DNA from: Halichondria panicea
Taxonomy: Eukaryota > Porifera > Demospongiae > Suberitida > Halichondriidae
NCBI RefSeq assembly: GCF_963675165.1
Contig: NC_087377.1
Span: 17,622,018 to 17,686,017 of the forward strand
Length of the DNA stretch: 64,000 bases
Reading direction: 5' to 3'
Below are positions 35,540 to 47,877 of this stretch, one piece after another. The position numbers and the translations under genes are program-made. The notes beneath the pieces were generated by a model that did not search any database, had not been told where the DNA came from, and was given only the letters and a program-made list of their open reading frames with translations. Every line of letters begins with the position of its first letter. The first letter of the stretch is position 1.

Positions 35540-36063
35540 AACGCATGAGTGCAGCATTATACTGATCCTCGTGCACACATTTATTACTATAGCTAAGTGT
35601 GATTTTAAATTTAAATCATGTTTTTAGTAGCCTCAATTGGCCACCTTTAAGCTGCCTTGAATCGAGGCCATTAAAATAATTAAATTTGGTAAAGATCATT
35701 AACTACACATGCACATGTTGAATTATGACTTTGCAAACCAATTTAGCACACACAAAATCAGTAGCCTACACTGATAGAATAGAAAGCAGACAAAAATAGT
35801 ATAGGTACTGTTTTGCTTTATATCAGTATACCTGTTTCAGCGTTTTGATTAAATATACTAGCCTCGATCACAGGCCGAGTTGTCGCTTTATAACGGTTAG
35901 GCGAACAACTAGACCAAATATAGCAATCCAGAGTCTGACACAAAGAGAGCTACAGATAATAGTCTCCAAGTCCGACACAAAGAGAGCTACAGATATTGCC
36001 TCCAAGTCCGACACAAAGAGAGCCACAGATGTTGACATGCCTAATCAAGGAACAAGAGTTCAC
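35540..36063. repeat. Calx-beta gene 5'-end relic and short tandem repeat
   Basis: About 35540-35830 matches 7569-7910, including a degenerate first exon with no usable ATG. At about 35930-36037 a unit of about 36 bp starting CCAAGTCCGACACAAAGAGA repeats three times; one frame reads SKSDTKRATD. I do not regard that as a gene. Ends where the upstream block begins. Confidence 0.6.
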
Positions 36064-37561
36064 TAGGAAGAGTACACAACTCCCACTTAAAACCATAGTA
36101 GGCGAAATCAAATTTGCAAAATAACATAATAGTGACAAAGATAATCATCACTATTTAATTAACTGCCAGTATAGTAGGAAAGGCAATGAATAACATAGTT
36201 ACTAATTTTATACATTACTAGTTGCCGGTTACAATGAATAGTGAGTATCTGTGATGTAGGTGAGAACTCTTGGTGATAATTATAGCCTAGTGGTATCTAG
36301 GGATAAACAGTAACTCAATAATTATGGTGTTGCAATTCGTGCAGTTATCATCTCTTGTTATCATGCATCCACAATTGGGGCAAACCTTGTATTGGAGTAA
36401 AATGTTTCAATAAGGCTGGGGGGTGAGTGCCTCCCCTCTATGAAACCGGTGCATGCACATGGAGTGAAACGTTTTTGATTGTTTCTCTTTCTTGGAGAAA
36501 ATGCTTTACAAGAATGTTACTTACTTACTAGTCAATCGAGTGAAAGATGGTAGCTATTTAAACAGTCTCACTCGTTGCTATGTCACATTTGTTGCCAGGG
36601 GCATAATTATAAGAAACGATTTATGCTAAAATAAGTATTTAATTTTGTATACTCTCATCACAACGGGAAATGGTCGACACATCTAACACAATGACATTTG
36701 TCTCTGCGAAAATTTTTTTTGAAACCGGCGTACTTTGTGCTATTATTGCAGGTGCCCTTCTCAAGTATCGACTATAGAAACTTGAATATACTAAAATAGT
36801 TCCTTTTTTAAAAAGAAATCGTATTTATCGAATCATACTTTTCTAGTAAGCACGAATACGTAATTATGTAACAGTTTAAAGGTATATTATAACAGGAGTG
36901 TATGAAGAGGAGTATCCAACTGTAGCAGTTGTAGTGTAAACCATGTTACGGTACAAGTATGTCATACCACGTCACTCTTAGACCGCATCTTAAGTGGGTA
37001 CGTAGGTGTAGTAGTTAATTAGTTAAAAATGATATCAGCATACACACACATGGTCTGCTGTGGTTTGTACCAGCCCATTATTCATGGTTAACAGTTTACA
37101 AGTGTTAGTGACGATTCAGTCTGAGATTTAGAATGGAATGTGCGTGGGAGTCGCATACTCCTCTTCATACACTCCTGATGATAAGATATTCATTTGTTTA
37201 TCGTATACTGACTTCTCCTATTAATCAGATTCATCTTTTTGATCTTCTGATGCCTTTATTAAGACTGCTCTGGATCAAGCCCAAGACAGAAGCAAGATCT
37301 CTTTAACTTTAGACGTGATAGCTACCTATATATCCTGACAGTGACATCCACGAAACTGTCATTGAAAGTTTGGACACTTATAAACCACGCTCAATCCAAG
37401 AGTTTAAGGTGAAACTGTTTGTAGACCAGCAAGTCTAATTGATTTGTATATGAGGAACTGTGGAGTGAGTCCATGGCAACAATTAGGCTAGCTCTCATAT
37501 ATCGTTTTGCCTCACGAAATAGATACAGAGACTAAATTCAACCAGTTACTAAAAATAAATA
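36064..37561. repeat. Receptor upstream block, copy 3 (empty sites for two transposons)
   Basis: Matches 9361-13120 without the two elements inserted there, and its last part (37180-37560) matches 25115-25535. Ends at the copy C start codon and so presumably includes its promoter. Confidence 0.7.
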
Positions 37562-40051
37562 ATGAGCTACAGAATTGCTAGTTCTACTTTGGCATTGGCA
37601 ATAATCGTGATCACATTTGCTCCATCTTGTGATGCTCAAATTACAGGTAGGACTGAATTCTTGTAGTCTAACTATTATGCATAACCATTAATCCTAGATG
37701 AGATCTCGTCAAGTGCTGGCAAAAAATTCGTGGTTGGTTTCCCAGTAAATGCTGGTCAAGTAGTACGCATAGAGTTGTTTTTGTTTATCACAAACCCAGA
37801 GTCAAGTGCTGTTAATTTCACAGTCAATCCAATTAATATCAGTGGGAATGTTTCTAACTCTTCAACTAGTGTAAACGTTCCACCCAGTTTTGAGGTATTA
37901 TCTGTTAATGAAAGGAACAAGGGGATCCTTGTTGAAGCCGACGGGAAAGTTAACGTGTATGGGCTATCTTTTGATCCATTTAGTGCAGATGCTTATTTAG
38001 CGTTACCATGTTCTAAAATGGCAGTTGATGAATACGAATATTATGGAATCTCCTATGACATCTTTATTTTTCCTAATGTGATTTTGTTTGTGGCTTGTGA
38101 AAATGGAACACTTGTCAAATTCAATTCCTCAACAATAACACTAAACAGTATGGAAACATATCAGATTGCAAGTGATCATGATCTCACAGGAACAAGAATA
38201 ACTAGCTCCAAACCTTTGTCTGTGTTTAGTGGATCTGATTGTGCTTCTGTTCCTCAAGATATAAACTACTGTGACCACCTGGTTGAACAAGTACCTCCGA
38301 CTGTGACATGGGGGTCAAAATTCCTCGTAGCATCTCTCGATGGTAGATCTTCTGGTGAACGTATTCGTGTTGTTAGTGCCCGAGCAGCAAGTGTAGCTGT
38401 GAACTGTAACACTAACGTATCAGTCAGTGAATTCCAGTTGCAGAGTGGAGGGAGCTTCAGAGAATTTGAAATCCCTATTAACAGCTTCTGTAGTATTGAA
38501 TCCACTTCTCCAGTACTGGTCGCACAGTATGCGTATGGTAGGGATAGTGATGGCGTGGGAGACCCATTCATGATGATAATCCCTTCAATTGAGCAGTTTA
38601 CAAATAATTATTTGGTCGAAGCGTTTCTTCTTTTCCGCGTATCCAACTATGTCACGGTGTATGTTTCTTCTGAGTTTTTTCAAACTGAACAAATATTATT
38701 AGACAATTCCATTGTTACTGGCTGGAGGAATGTTGTCTGTTCAAGTGGAGAGATTTGTGGCCATATAAGTAGAATGAATGTGTCTCCTGGAGCTCATTCT
38801 ATCTGCCATCAAAACAGCTCAGCCATTCTAGGTGTTTCAGTGTATGGATTCGACGCAACAAATTCTTATGGTTACCCTGGAGGCATGAGATTATCTCCCA
38901 TACAATGCAACTGTGGTCAAAATTCTATTTGTTTGAATAACAGGGAACAGTTCAACTGTAGCTGCTTGAATGGATTTGTGGCTTCATTGTCTGGAACTGA
39001 TGAAGTCGTCTGTACCGGTAAGTTGAGTGTTTAAATAGAAGGTCATTGACTGCTCTAATACAGGATCCTGATTGCTTCATTTCACCATAGCTATAACCTG
39101 TCCTCCATTGACTGCTCCTACCAATGGCTTTGTGACGTACAGTTCTACTTCTGATGAAAATGGCAACTATGCTCTCAATGCCATGGCTAACCACAGTTGT
39201 GACACTGGGTTTGTTCTGGTTGGTAACAACACAAGAACTTGCACTGGAGATGGTAGCAGCACTACTGGTGTTTTTGATGGAGACGCACAATTTTGTGAAC
39301 GTGAGCTTATGCAAAACATTACTGTTAACCCCAAGCTTTGTAATTGATTTCTTTATCCATATGCATCCACCATTCCTTGCAACTATAGTTACCTGTGTCC
39401 TGCCCGCCCCTCTACTTAATGGAACGTTGCTCACGAACACTAACCAAACCGAGAGCTCAGTCATTACCTTCCAATGTGACCCTGGTTTTTCACTGGTGGG
39501 TACAGAGACTGCCACTTGTAACAACTCTGGTTTATGGGATCCTGACCCGGCTCTATTGGAGTGTAAGTTTATTAATGTCTCAATGCCTGCCTGTATGTTG
39601 CATATTGACCTATATAGGTGTGGAAATAACTGGTGCATTGAATGTTGTTGCTCTATCTGGAGGTGTGGTTGCTATAGTGATGGTACTGATCTTACTGGTC
39701 GTCATCTTAGTAGTCACTATCACAAAGAAAAGAAAAAGTAATGGCAAACTAAAGGATTTATTTGCGACTGCACGTATCACATTAAATTTATATCTTGTAT
39801 TTGTAATTTTTGGCTCAGCAAATAGACAACTGTCAGGCAATGAAGTTCCAACAGCCCCAGCTGGTCCAGTATACGAGGAAGTTGATCTAGCAATGACACC
39901 AAGAACACAAGACATTCAAGTGGAGTCTAATGAAGCTTATGGACAAGTGAGGAATTTGTGTAATGATTATCTTATGCCCCAGATGGTGAAGCAAAACAAT
40001 ACGTTGCAGTCAAATCTGGCACATGAAGAAATCCAATACACGAGTACCTAG
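37562..40051 (+). CDS. Single-pass receptor: IgGFc-binding domain + EGF + two sushi + TM + tyrosine tail, copy C (intact)
   Basis: Six exons, 37562-37646, 37698-39017, 39091-39300, 39389-39562, 39618-39737 and 39837-40051, all phase 1, give 707 residues. The signal peptide and the IgGFc-type domain with EGF motif ([12 protein letters not shown]) are close paralogues of the first two exons of the GPCR copies. From exon 3 on it is different: sushi 1 (about 469-538, AITCPPLTAPTNG), sushi 2 (539-596, CVLPAPLLNGTLL; ends in WDPDP), and one helix (ALSGGVVAIVMVLILLVVIL) with KKRK stop-transfer. A tail of about 70 residues has PVYEEV, NEAYGQV and NDYLMP. It is therefore a type I membrane protein, probably signalling through phosphotyrosine adaptors. 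The tail motifs are near but not strict ITIMs. The ligand is unknown; relation to FCGBP is by domain only. Confidence 0.9.
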
Positions 40052-40374
40052 GTTGATAGAACTGACCTGCTTGTGTTTATTATGGTACTCAAACGAATGT
40101 TAATAGTTTGCTTTCAAAGTTATTTTTGTATAAGCTCTATAGCTCTAGCCTAAACAAGCAACTTATCATATACGATTTACTTTTGTAGTCCCCAAGTTTT
40201 GTAAGCATGACTTCATTCTGATAAGCAGTTATCAAGGTATACGTGTGCATATACATGGACAAAAAATTAACAATGCTGATCATGTGACCTACCGCCAACA
40301 ATACTATTTAAATGTCAGGCTGAATGCATTGTTTAAGTGTGTTAATGTGTGCAGTAAGTTCTTACTGTACTTGA

Positions 40375-41000
40375 GTTTACGTAACGCCTGAGCATAGCGA
40401 TCCATTACCTACTTTGCTCCAAAAAGTGGTCAGGCCAAAACCTGACCAGCCTGACCGCTTGCTACAGCCTTGCAAGTTATTGTATATACATGAATGCTTG
40501 AGGTTACGTAATTCATGAGCGCATGCAGCGAGTGCATTATGCTCATCCTCGTGCACACATTAAATTGTATATAATTTAAATCATCCTCGATTGGCCACTT
40601 TTAAGCGGCCTTTAATCGAGGCCATTGCTTGTTGGAATACTAAATTTGGTAAAGATCATTAACTGCACATAAACATGTTGACCTGTTGTGTGTGAATGGA
40701 AATTTTAGTATGAACCATTCAATAGCACACACAAGTACTATATACGGAAGCCCGTATACCCACTCCTTGCTTGCTTTTATCTATAGACCTAAACCTTTAT
40801 CAGAAGAAGCATGCACACATGCATCATTGGATCGAATTAGTGGCCGTAAGTAGTTTACAGTTATAATTAGGGGCCATTCAGTTCCACTCTAAGATTCCAC
40901 TCTAGAATGTACTTCCACTCTGAAATTCCACTCTGGAATGCACTTCCATTCTAAAATTCCACTCTGAACTTCCATTCTAGAGTGCACTTCCATTGTGCCA
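40375..41000. repeat. Third Calx promoter relic and a short tandem repeat
   Basis: About 40375-40700 repeats the Calx-beta 5' flank twice over its start (TTTACGTAACGC at 40376 and GGTTACGTAATTC at 40502), then TCCTCGTGCACACATTAA and AAATTTGGTAAAGATC. From about 40868 to 41000 a unit like TTCCACTCTAGAATGCAC recurs about seven times. No gene. Confidence 0.6.
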
Positions 41001-41089
41001 ATCACATGATATCACGTGTCGGCCTCATCTTGTACCAAGATCGTGTCTACTATTAAAACCAGTGACTAAACTGCTCTGATAAATCGTTT

Positions 41090-42010
41090 GTTAATGCTAT
41101 TCAGTTAACTGCCAGTAGGAAAGGCAATGAATGAATAACATAGTTACTGATTGCTTTTCCTACTAGTGCCGGTTACAATGAATAGTAGTATCTGTGACGA
41201 AGGTCATACAGAATGCCTTTTGTGTACAGTCAGAAGTGCTTGAATACAGTATTGCTGCGTACTCCGATAATTATAGCCCGGCAATAGTGGTATCTACGTA
41301 TAACAGTAACTCAGTACGGTCGGTGTTGCAATTCGTCATGCATCCACAATTAGGGCAAAACCTTGTGAAGCCAGCAAAATTTGTATACTCTCACCACAAT
41401 GGTAAATGGTCGACACCTAACAAATTTATCTCTGCGAACATCTTTTTGAAACCAGCGTACTTTGTGCTATTATTGCAGGCGACCCTCTCAAGTATCGACT
41501 AAATAATAGTTAGACACTGTTTTGGAGGTGTCCATGGGATTTAGAAGCCCAAAGGCACTGATTTAGTATCCCGAGCGTAGCGAGGGTACTAAAGTGGCTG
41601 AGGGCTTCTAAATCACATGGACACCCACAAAACAGTGCATGTCTAACTCATTTAGATACTAATGCGCATGCGCAAACCGCTTGACTACAATACAATTACT
41701 TGACAACGCAATACTAGGTATACTAAGTAAATTTGCAGGTATACTAAGTCCCATAGTATACCTGCTCTGAGGCACTTTTCCCATGTACTTCCTATGTACT
41801 TACCATGTAGATCATATCTACTAGTGTCTAATAATAGAAACTTGTATAAACCATAATTATATGTAACTGAAATAGTGATAGTAAGAAATCGTAATTATCG
41901 AATCATACTTTTCTAAAAGTAAGTAAGACATTAGTACGAATACGTAATTATGTAACAATTATGCCCTCGTAGTCGGGAGGTTTACTGTCATAAACCCCGA
42001 GGCACTGTGC
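41090..42010. repeat. Receptor upstream block, copy 4
   Basis: Nearly identical to 24330-25100. Here it precedes the DBH-like chimera instead of an IgGFc first exon. The sequence from 42010 to 42498 is new and presumably carries the monooxygenase gene's own promoter. Confidence 0.7.
41519..41647. mobile_element. Nested-hairpin MITE (full length)
   Basis: GTTAGACACTGTTTTGGAGG at the left pairs with CCCACAAAACAGTGCATGTCTAAC at the right; next in, GTGTCCATG/CATGGACAC; next GATTTAGAAGCCC/GGGCTTCTAAATC; then an inner TTAGTATCCC/GGGTACTAA hairpin with loop GAGCGTAGCGA. Nearly the whole 129 bp can fold. Confidence 0.8.
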
Positions 42011-42498
42011 ATTAATTGATATATGTCCCATCTGATTGGCTGACTGGTTGCTATGCATCAAGCTGCATGACTACCACATAGCAACACTATTCAAACAAGA
42101 AGACAACTAGGAAAAGAGAGCTCGTCCACACACCAGGGCTGCTGTCCACACTCAAATCATAGATAGTAGAGGAGAGGGATTGGAAACGCATGCGTGGGAC
42201 TCAGTACAATTTCGGCCCATCTGTGTCTCGCCTACGCCCACGCAATGCTGTAGCGGTAACTGAAGCAAGGCATCTTTTTAGAAGGACAGAGAAGTGCCTT
42301 GGCCTCAGGGATATTGCACAGGGCTATGCCAGTTAGTACTATGCTCTTAGTACCTAGTATAGTTGTAACCTTAACCTAGAAGTGTCTACTAAAGGAGTTT
42401 CATGAGTTTTTTTAATAAACAAGTAGTCAATACAGCTGCCGAAATATTACAGCTAGCTAGCTAGCTGTTTCATTACTGGTATATCAGAGATTGGAATA

Positions 42499-45400
42499 AT
42501 GAAGAGTGTATTTTTTCTTGCTCTTCTCCTCCCTGCTGTCCTGACAGCCAATATTGACCTCTCCACCTACCCTCTGACCGCTGACCTGAGACCAGGGAGC
42601 TACAGGCTGCACTGGAGCTTTAATGTTGAGGAGCAGAGCATAAGGTTTGCAGTGAATGTGAGCACCACTGGATGGGTTGGACTGGGACTATCTCCCACTG
42701 GAGGAATGCCTAACTCTGACATTGTCATTGGATGGGTCAACGATCAAGGACAAGCCTTTTTGGATGTGAGTTTCTGGAGTTTGCAGAATCTTTGCAACAC
42801 ATGAATAAAAGAGTGTTGAGCACTGTGGTTATAATGGGCAATGCTCATACATTTAAGTAGTAAAACAGACCATAATCCATATAAGGAACGTGTAACGGTC
42901 TACGCTTTTACTGGTTGCAAAGGTTCCAGTAATCTTTGGCTATACCTCATGTATACATGTGCTTTGCCTATCTACTGCGTATATTTCTAAATAGCTCGTT
43001 GTAAAAACTAGATACTATTATATTATAGCCACCTTTATATTTGCCTATTTACAGGATCGCTTTGCTACTGCACAAAGCCTCCCACCAGTTGATAAACAGC
43101 AAGACTGGATCCTAGAGGCAGGAGAGCAAGAGAATGGATTCACTGTTCTTGCCTTCAGGAGAAACTGGACCACTTGTGATCAGCAAGACAGAGATATTAA
43201 TGTAAGCTAATCTTTTAGTGTGGGCAAGACTATTATACTAACTGTACGTTATACTTGTTTCAGCAGTACTCATGCACGCATTAACTCGTTTATTTTAGAA
43301 TGTCACTACTTTCAGTTAAGCCCGCTTCAATACACAGACAGACACAGCTCGTATCATCTTCAGCTGGAATGATGTGGACCCAGTTAGCGATGACCCCACT
43401 TTAGCCACGTATCACGGGGATCAAAACCGTGGTACGTTGAGTATCAACCTTCTGGGAGGACAACAAGTGCCTCCTGACTCGGATGATCTGCAGACCTTTG
43501 ACGTTGCTGTTAATGCTGTAAGTCAAACTCCGTGTACTTTTTTGCTATTTATCACTCCGTATGTACCTCATGCATATGTCTTTATGTCTTTACTACTGAA
43601 TTATAGCTGTCCTTTTTGCACTGATGTATATGCAAATACCTTCTAAGCATATGAACATTGTAAGTTTTTCTCTGGATAAATTGTTGAAGTTTGTCAAATA
43701 TAGCAGCTGGAATGTATGCATTTTATGATCGTAATTATGTGAGACCATCTTTAGCAAAGAAGATGGTGTGGGTGGTGTATTGAAATGCAATACCATGTGA
43801 CATTTTGGAACTATCGTAATTATAGTGTCATCTGATAGTAGAGGCATAACTATGCATGTGACATTTTGGAACTATCTATTGTCATATTCATTTACCATCC
43901 ATCATCTATTGTATCATATAATGTGTAATGTTGTTGACTTGCCCATAATTATGTATACAGGTCGCCGTTCCCAGTGAAAGTACCACCTACTGGTGCTATG
44001 TGGAAGAGTTTCCGCAAGATACCAGAGCCATGACTCATTATGTGACGAAGGTAAGTCAGTTAGCTATTTGTTGAATGACATGGTCAAAATTCCTCGTGAG
44101 ATAATCTGTAAAGTTACTGTTGGTGTATAAAGTCAGTCATGCCCTTATGAGCTAGCTCATATAATTATTGCAAATGAAGCATGCATGCATGGCTTTAGTT
44201 AGCAAGTTGGGCTGTGATAAGCCTAATTTAATTAGTACAAACACAATAGTGGTAATAGCATTCATTGCATGCATGTGATTATTACTGTAGATATCACCTG
44301 TCATCACCCCTGGAAACGAGTTGCACGTCCACCACATTCTGATCTACGAGTGCGAAAACCTCAATGCTACGCATGTCGGCTTCAGCGCCCCCTGTAATTC
44401 TGATGGGGGGCTGACCGGGATCATGGTATCAGAATGCAGACAAGGCACTCTGATAGGGGCATGGGCTGTGGGAGGAGGAGTGAGTCTTTCGTTTACAAAT
44501 AACTATTTTGTCAAAGCGTTTTCTTTTTTTAGAAACTATGTCACAGTGTATGTTTCTTCTGAGTTTTTTCAAACTGCACAAATATTATTAGACAATTCCA
44601 TTGTTACTGGCTGGAGGAATGTTGTCTGTTCAAGTGGAGAGGTTTGTGGTCACATAAGTAGAACAAGTGTGTCTACTGGAGCTCATTCTATTCGCCATCA
44701 AAACAGCTCAGCAGTTTTAGGCGTTTCAGTGTATGGATTCGCTAGAGCTAAATCTTATGGTTACCCTGGAGGCATGAGATTATCTCCCATACAATGCAAC
44801 TATGGTCAAAATTCTATTTGTTTGAATAACAGGGAACAGTTCAATTGTAGCTGCTTGAATGGATTTGTGGCTTCATTGTATGGAACAGATGAACTCATCT
44901 GTATTGGTAAGAGTGTTTAAATAGAAGGTCATCATACTGATTGCTTCATTCATCATAGCTATAACCTGTCCTCCCTTGACTGCTCCTACCAATGGCTCTG
45001 TGACATACAGTTCTACTTCTGATGAAAATGGCAACTATGCTTTCAATGCCGTGGCTCTGATTGGTAACAGCACAAGAACTTGCACTGGAGATGGTAGCAG
45101 CACTACTGGTATTTTTGATGGAGAAGCAGCATTTTGTGAACGTGAGCATATGCAAAACATTACTGTTAACCCCAAGCTTTGTAATTGATGTATGCATCCA
45201 CCATTCCTTGTACCTTTAGTTACTTGTGTCCTGCCCACCCCTCCACTTAATGGAATATTGTTCACCAACCAAACCGAGAGCTCAGTCATTACCTTCCAAT
45301 GTGATCCTGGTTTTTCACTGGTGGGTACGGAGACTGCCACTTGTAACAACTCTGGTTCATGGGATCCTGACCCTGCTCTATTGGAGTGTAAGTTCATTTA

Positions 45401-45889
45401 TGTCTCAATGCCTGCATGCATGTAATGCTGCATATTGATTTCTATATAGGTGTGGTAACTGGTGCATTGAATGTTGCTGCTCTATCTGGAGGTGTTGTTG
45501 CTATAGTGATGGTACTGATCGTACTGGTTGTCATATTTCTTTTAGTAATCACTATCACCAAAAAAAGAAAAAGTAAGAGTTCGACATAATTATAATTACT
45601 TATTATAATTATTAGTGCATACATGTCTGCATTTTGTATCACACTGTGTGTGTGTGTGTGGGTGTGTGGGTGTGTGGGTGCGTGCGTGCGTGCGTGTCAT
45701 CATGATTATGGCTACCTTCAGATGTACGTGTAGATGAGGTGGTTTACGAAACCATCGATTCTGACAAAAACAGTGGTGAAGGTTTGTGTGGCAATTAATG
45801 TGATTAATTTAGTGTTATTCCCAGTAATCACTATTACAGGTGAAGCAGTTATGGTATCCAACAATGCAGCCTACGGAGTGAGATTGTGA
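42499..45889 (+). CDS. Chimeric gene: DBH/MOXD1-like monooxygenase N-half fused to IgGFc/EGF/sushi/TM receptor and an FN3-receptor tail
   Basis: Ten exons, 42499-42765, 43055-43201, 43338-43517, 43961-44050, 44291-44906, 44959-45141, 45220-45387, 45450-45572, 45722-45781, 45840-45889, give 627 residues with no stop. Residues 1-17 are a signal peptide, about 20-165 a DOMON domain (WVGLGLSPTGGM, DIVIGWV), and about 170-291 the first copper domain of the DBH family (YWCYVEEFP, HVHHILIYEC with His242/His243). At 44480 the natural donor GTGAGT is read through in frame into the back half of an IgGFc domain. The EGF, two sushi, helix and VVYETI/NAAYG tail follow. The rest of the monooxygenase (third copper histidine and second copper domain) is missing, so catalysis is not expected. 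The EGF has lost one cysteine (CNYGQ), and sushi 1 has an in-frame 27-bp deletion that removes a cysteine. Expression is unproven. Confidence 0.75.
45643..45697 (+). repeat. (GT)n microsatellite in a chimera intron
   Basis: A short GT/GGGT/GCGT tract at the same position as 3427-3553, confirming that the tail exons came from the FN3 receptor together with their intron. Confidence 0.8.
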
Positions 45890-45997
45890 TGTCATAGAAC
45901 ACAAATGTAACTGTGTACCTGTAAATCAGTGCATGCATGCTGATATAGTATCTTTGCACGGTCATTGCAATAGCAGAGAGTAATAATTATTATTGTG

Positions 45998-46003
45998 AAT
46001 AAA
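45998..46003 (+). terminator. Polyadenylation signal of the chimeric gene
   Basis: AATAAA lies 109 bp after the stop codon at 45887-45889. Canonical hexamer; assignment is by position only. Confidence 0.5.
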
Positions 46004-46685
46004 GACAAAATTTTCTATCTGTTAATTCGCATGAAAAGTTAAATAAAAATGCAATAAATGCAGCAAATGAAATAAGCTGTCAATAATAACGCATCCTAGG
46101 TGCACTGAGTGGTTACTGTTACTTTACTTTAATATGGCATAGATGTTGCTATTATTATGTGTATGTGTGTGCACTTGACTAATGTGTACATTGTTTACTT
46201 AGTTAATTTGTACTGTATATAGCTATGGTTTCTGTTATATATAGGAATGTTAAGTAGGTTAATTACTTCCTGTGGAGCAGAGCCTCCTTTTGTGTTAACA
46301 ATAGATTCTTTGTTGTAAAGAGGCCCTGCGCGTCTCTCTTGTTTGTGGTGCATGTATGATCTCTGTTTTGTCAGTTGTTACTTTTGTCTATCTTGTTTAA
46401 TGTTAAACCCTTGTCAAATCTTGAGCTGACTCCGCCGCTTAGCTAGTTCTAGCACTCAACTCTGCCAACAATAGAGGGTCACCCGCCACAGCTACCATGT
46501 GCATTGCACCTCGCTGACTAGTTGAGTACGCGGCCACCTTGCAAACACTCCCGCTACATCTCGGTAAATGGTTGGTGACTAACACATTTCTTATCTATGG
46601 TAACTGCCCTCATCCATATCCATAATTATAGTGAACATGCACTATAATTATATGGACACCACAGTGTGATGTTGCAGCGTGAGAA
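46004..46685. other. Intergenic, no gene seen
   Basis: AT-rich sequence without recognisable exons, repeats or RNA genes. Confidence 0.5.
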
Positions 46686-47165
46686 TGTGATCAGGCTACG
46701 ACCTGACAGAACCCCCATCACGTTCATACGTGAACTTTACACATTCTCTATAAAAAAAAAAGTCCACAGAACAGAGAATAAAATAATAAAGTCAGACATG
46801 AAGGACAAAAAACGTAAACAGAAAACTGATGGATGTAACATAATTATTAATACCCTTCAATTCTCCAAGAGTTTCAAGATATGTGTCATGTGAGTGTGCA
46901 GTGCCATAATTTGTGGGCATGTATAGCAAGACAGTCCAACAATTTGTAGTGATCGTAATATGCACAGAATCTTTTAGAATTAAAATTCGATTGATAAAGG
47001 GAAGGAGTAAATTTGGAATGAGGAAACCACAACCACCAAAAGGATGTCCTCTTATAATAGCCCCATGCACTATCCACATACCACTAACCGCAAATGAAGT
47101 AAAATCATCATTAATATTGAGTGATGCAAGATTCTCTGTAAATAGCCAATGCTCCTGAATCAAAA
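46686..47165 (-). mobile_element. Non-LTR retrotransposon (LINE) endonuclease fragment
   Basis: The reverse-strand frame at 46792-47163 reads IQEHWL, SGMWIVHGAIIRGHPFGGCG and LLYMPTNYG, followed by HDTYLETLGELKG. This is the pattern of the apurinic-type endonuclease domain at the start of LINE second ORFs (EHWL, GRPFGGCG, YMPxNY). Only about 120 residues remain; no reverse transcriptase is seen nearby. A decayed fragment. Confidence 0.7.
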
Positions 47166-47877
47166 GTAAACAACTTCACACAAAAGAAACTCAACAAATG
47201 CTGAACTGGATATCCAACCCCTACAGTTGTAACTCATCATGCGAATGTCAATATAGTCATGAATTCGAATGATCAGAGGATTCCGAAATAGATCTGGATC
47301 TACTTTTAGTACCTTTTCTCCATTATAAATTATAAGACATGACGTAAACTACAACTTTAGGAAAAAATGGAGATTATGAAGAAAAGGTATTAATTGTTCG
47401 GATTGTGATGGCATGCACTAACTGCACTTTTTTAAGTTGGACACGATCATGTGCACCACTTTTTTTGCTGAGCTGGCACAAAAATTGACAATGACTTCTA
47501 TATGTAAACTTCTAGCTGATGTTGCACGGTCATTAGAGACTGAAGGCAAACACTTTATGTGCCTCTCTGGCTTCTTTTGATATAAAACGTTCATTAACCA
47601 ACCCGATCCTCACCATTCTGGCGAGTTATCAGTGCATACAGTGCCGGCATGTTTACTAGATTCTTGGCAGCCAGTACAATGCAAGCTGCATACAGCACCC
47701 CTGAACTATATATATTAATTAATACTCTACCCTTTTGTAATAATTATATTATATTATATAATAACAAATACAACAAATAAAGTTACACATGTATAGGGTA
47801 CTGATCTAGGCAGGATAAAATTAATAATAAAGAGTACAAAAAGGAAAAATATACAAAAAGGAAAAATATACTTGCAT
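47166..47877. other. Intergenic, nothing recognised
   Basis: No coding exon or clear repeat. A short duplicated AAAAGGAAAAATATAC motif lies at about 47838-47870, just before the GPCR exon relic. Confidence 0.4.

Noticed and set aside
35845-36066. SKSDTKRATD repeat peptide as a gene
   Set aside because: Short tandem repeat in a relic region with no promoter, splice partners or homologue recognised.
39154-39741. Long + frame across copy C exons 3-5
   Set aside because: Out-of-frame shadow of the sushi and TM exons; the phase-1 spliced frame gives the real domains.
46666-46893. Basic + strand frame near the LINE fragment
   Set aside because: Antisense side of the endonuclease fragment and its flank; lysine-rich because of A-rich sequence.
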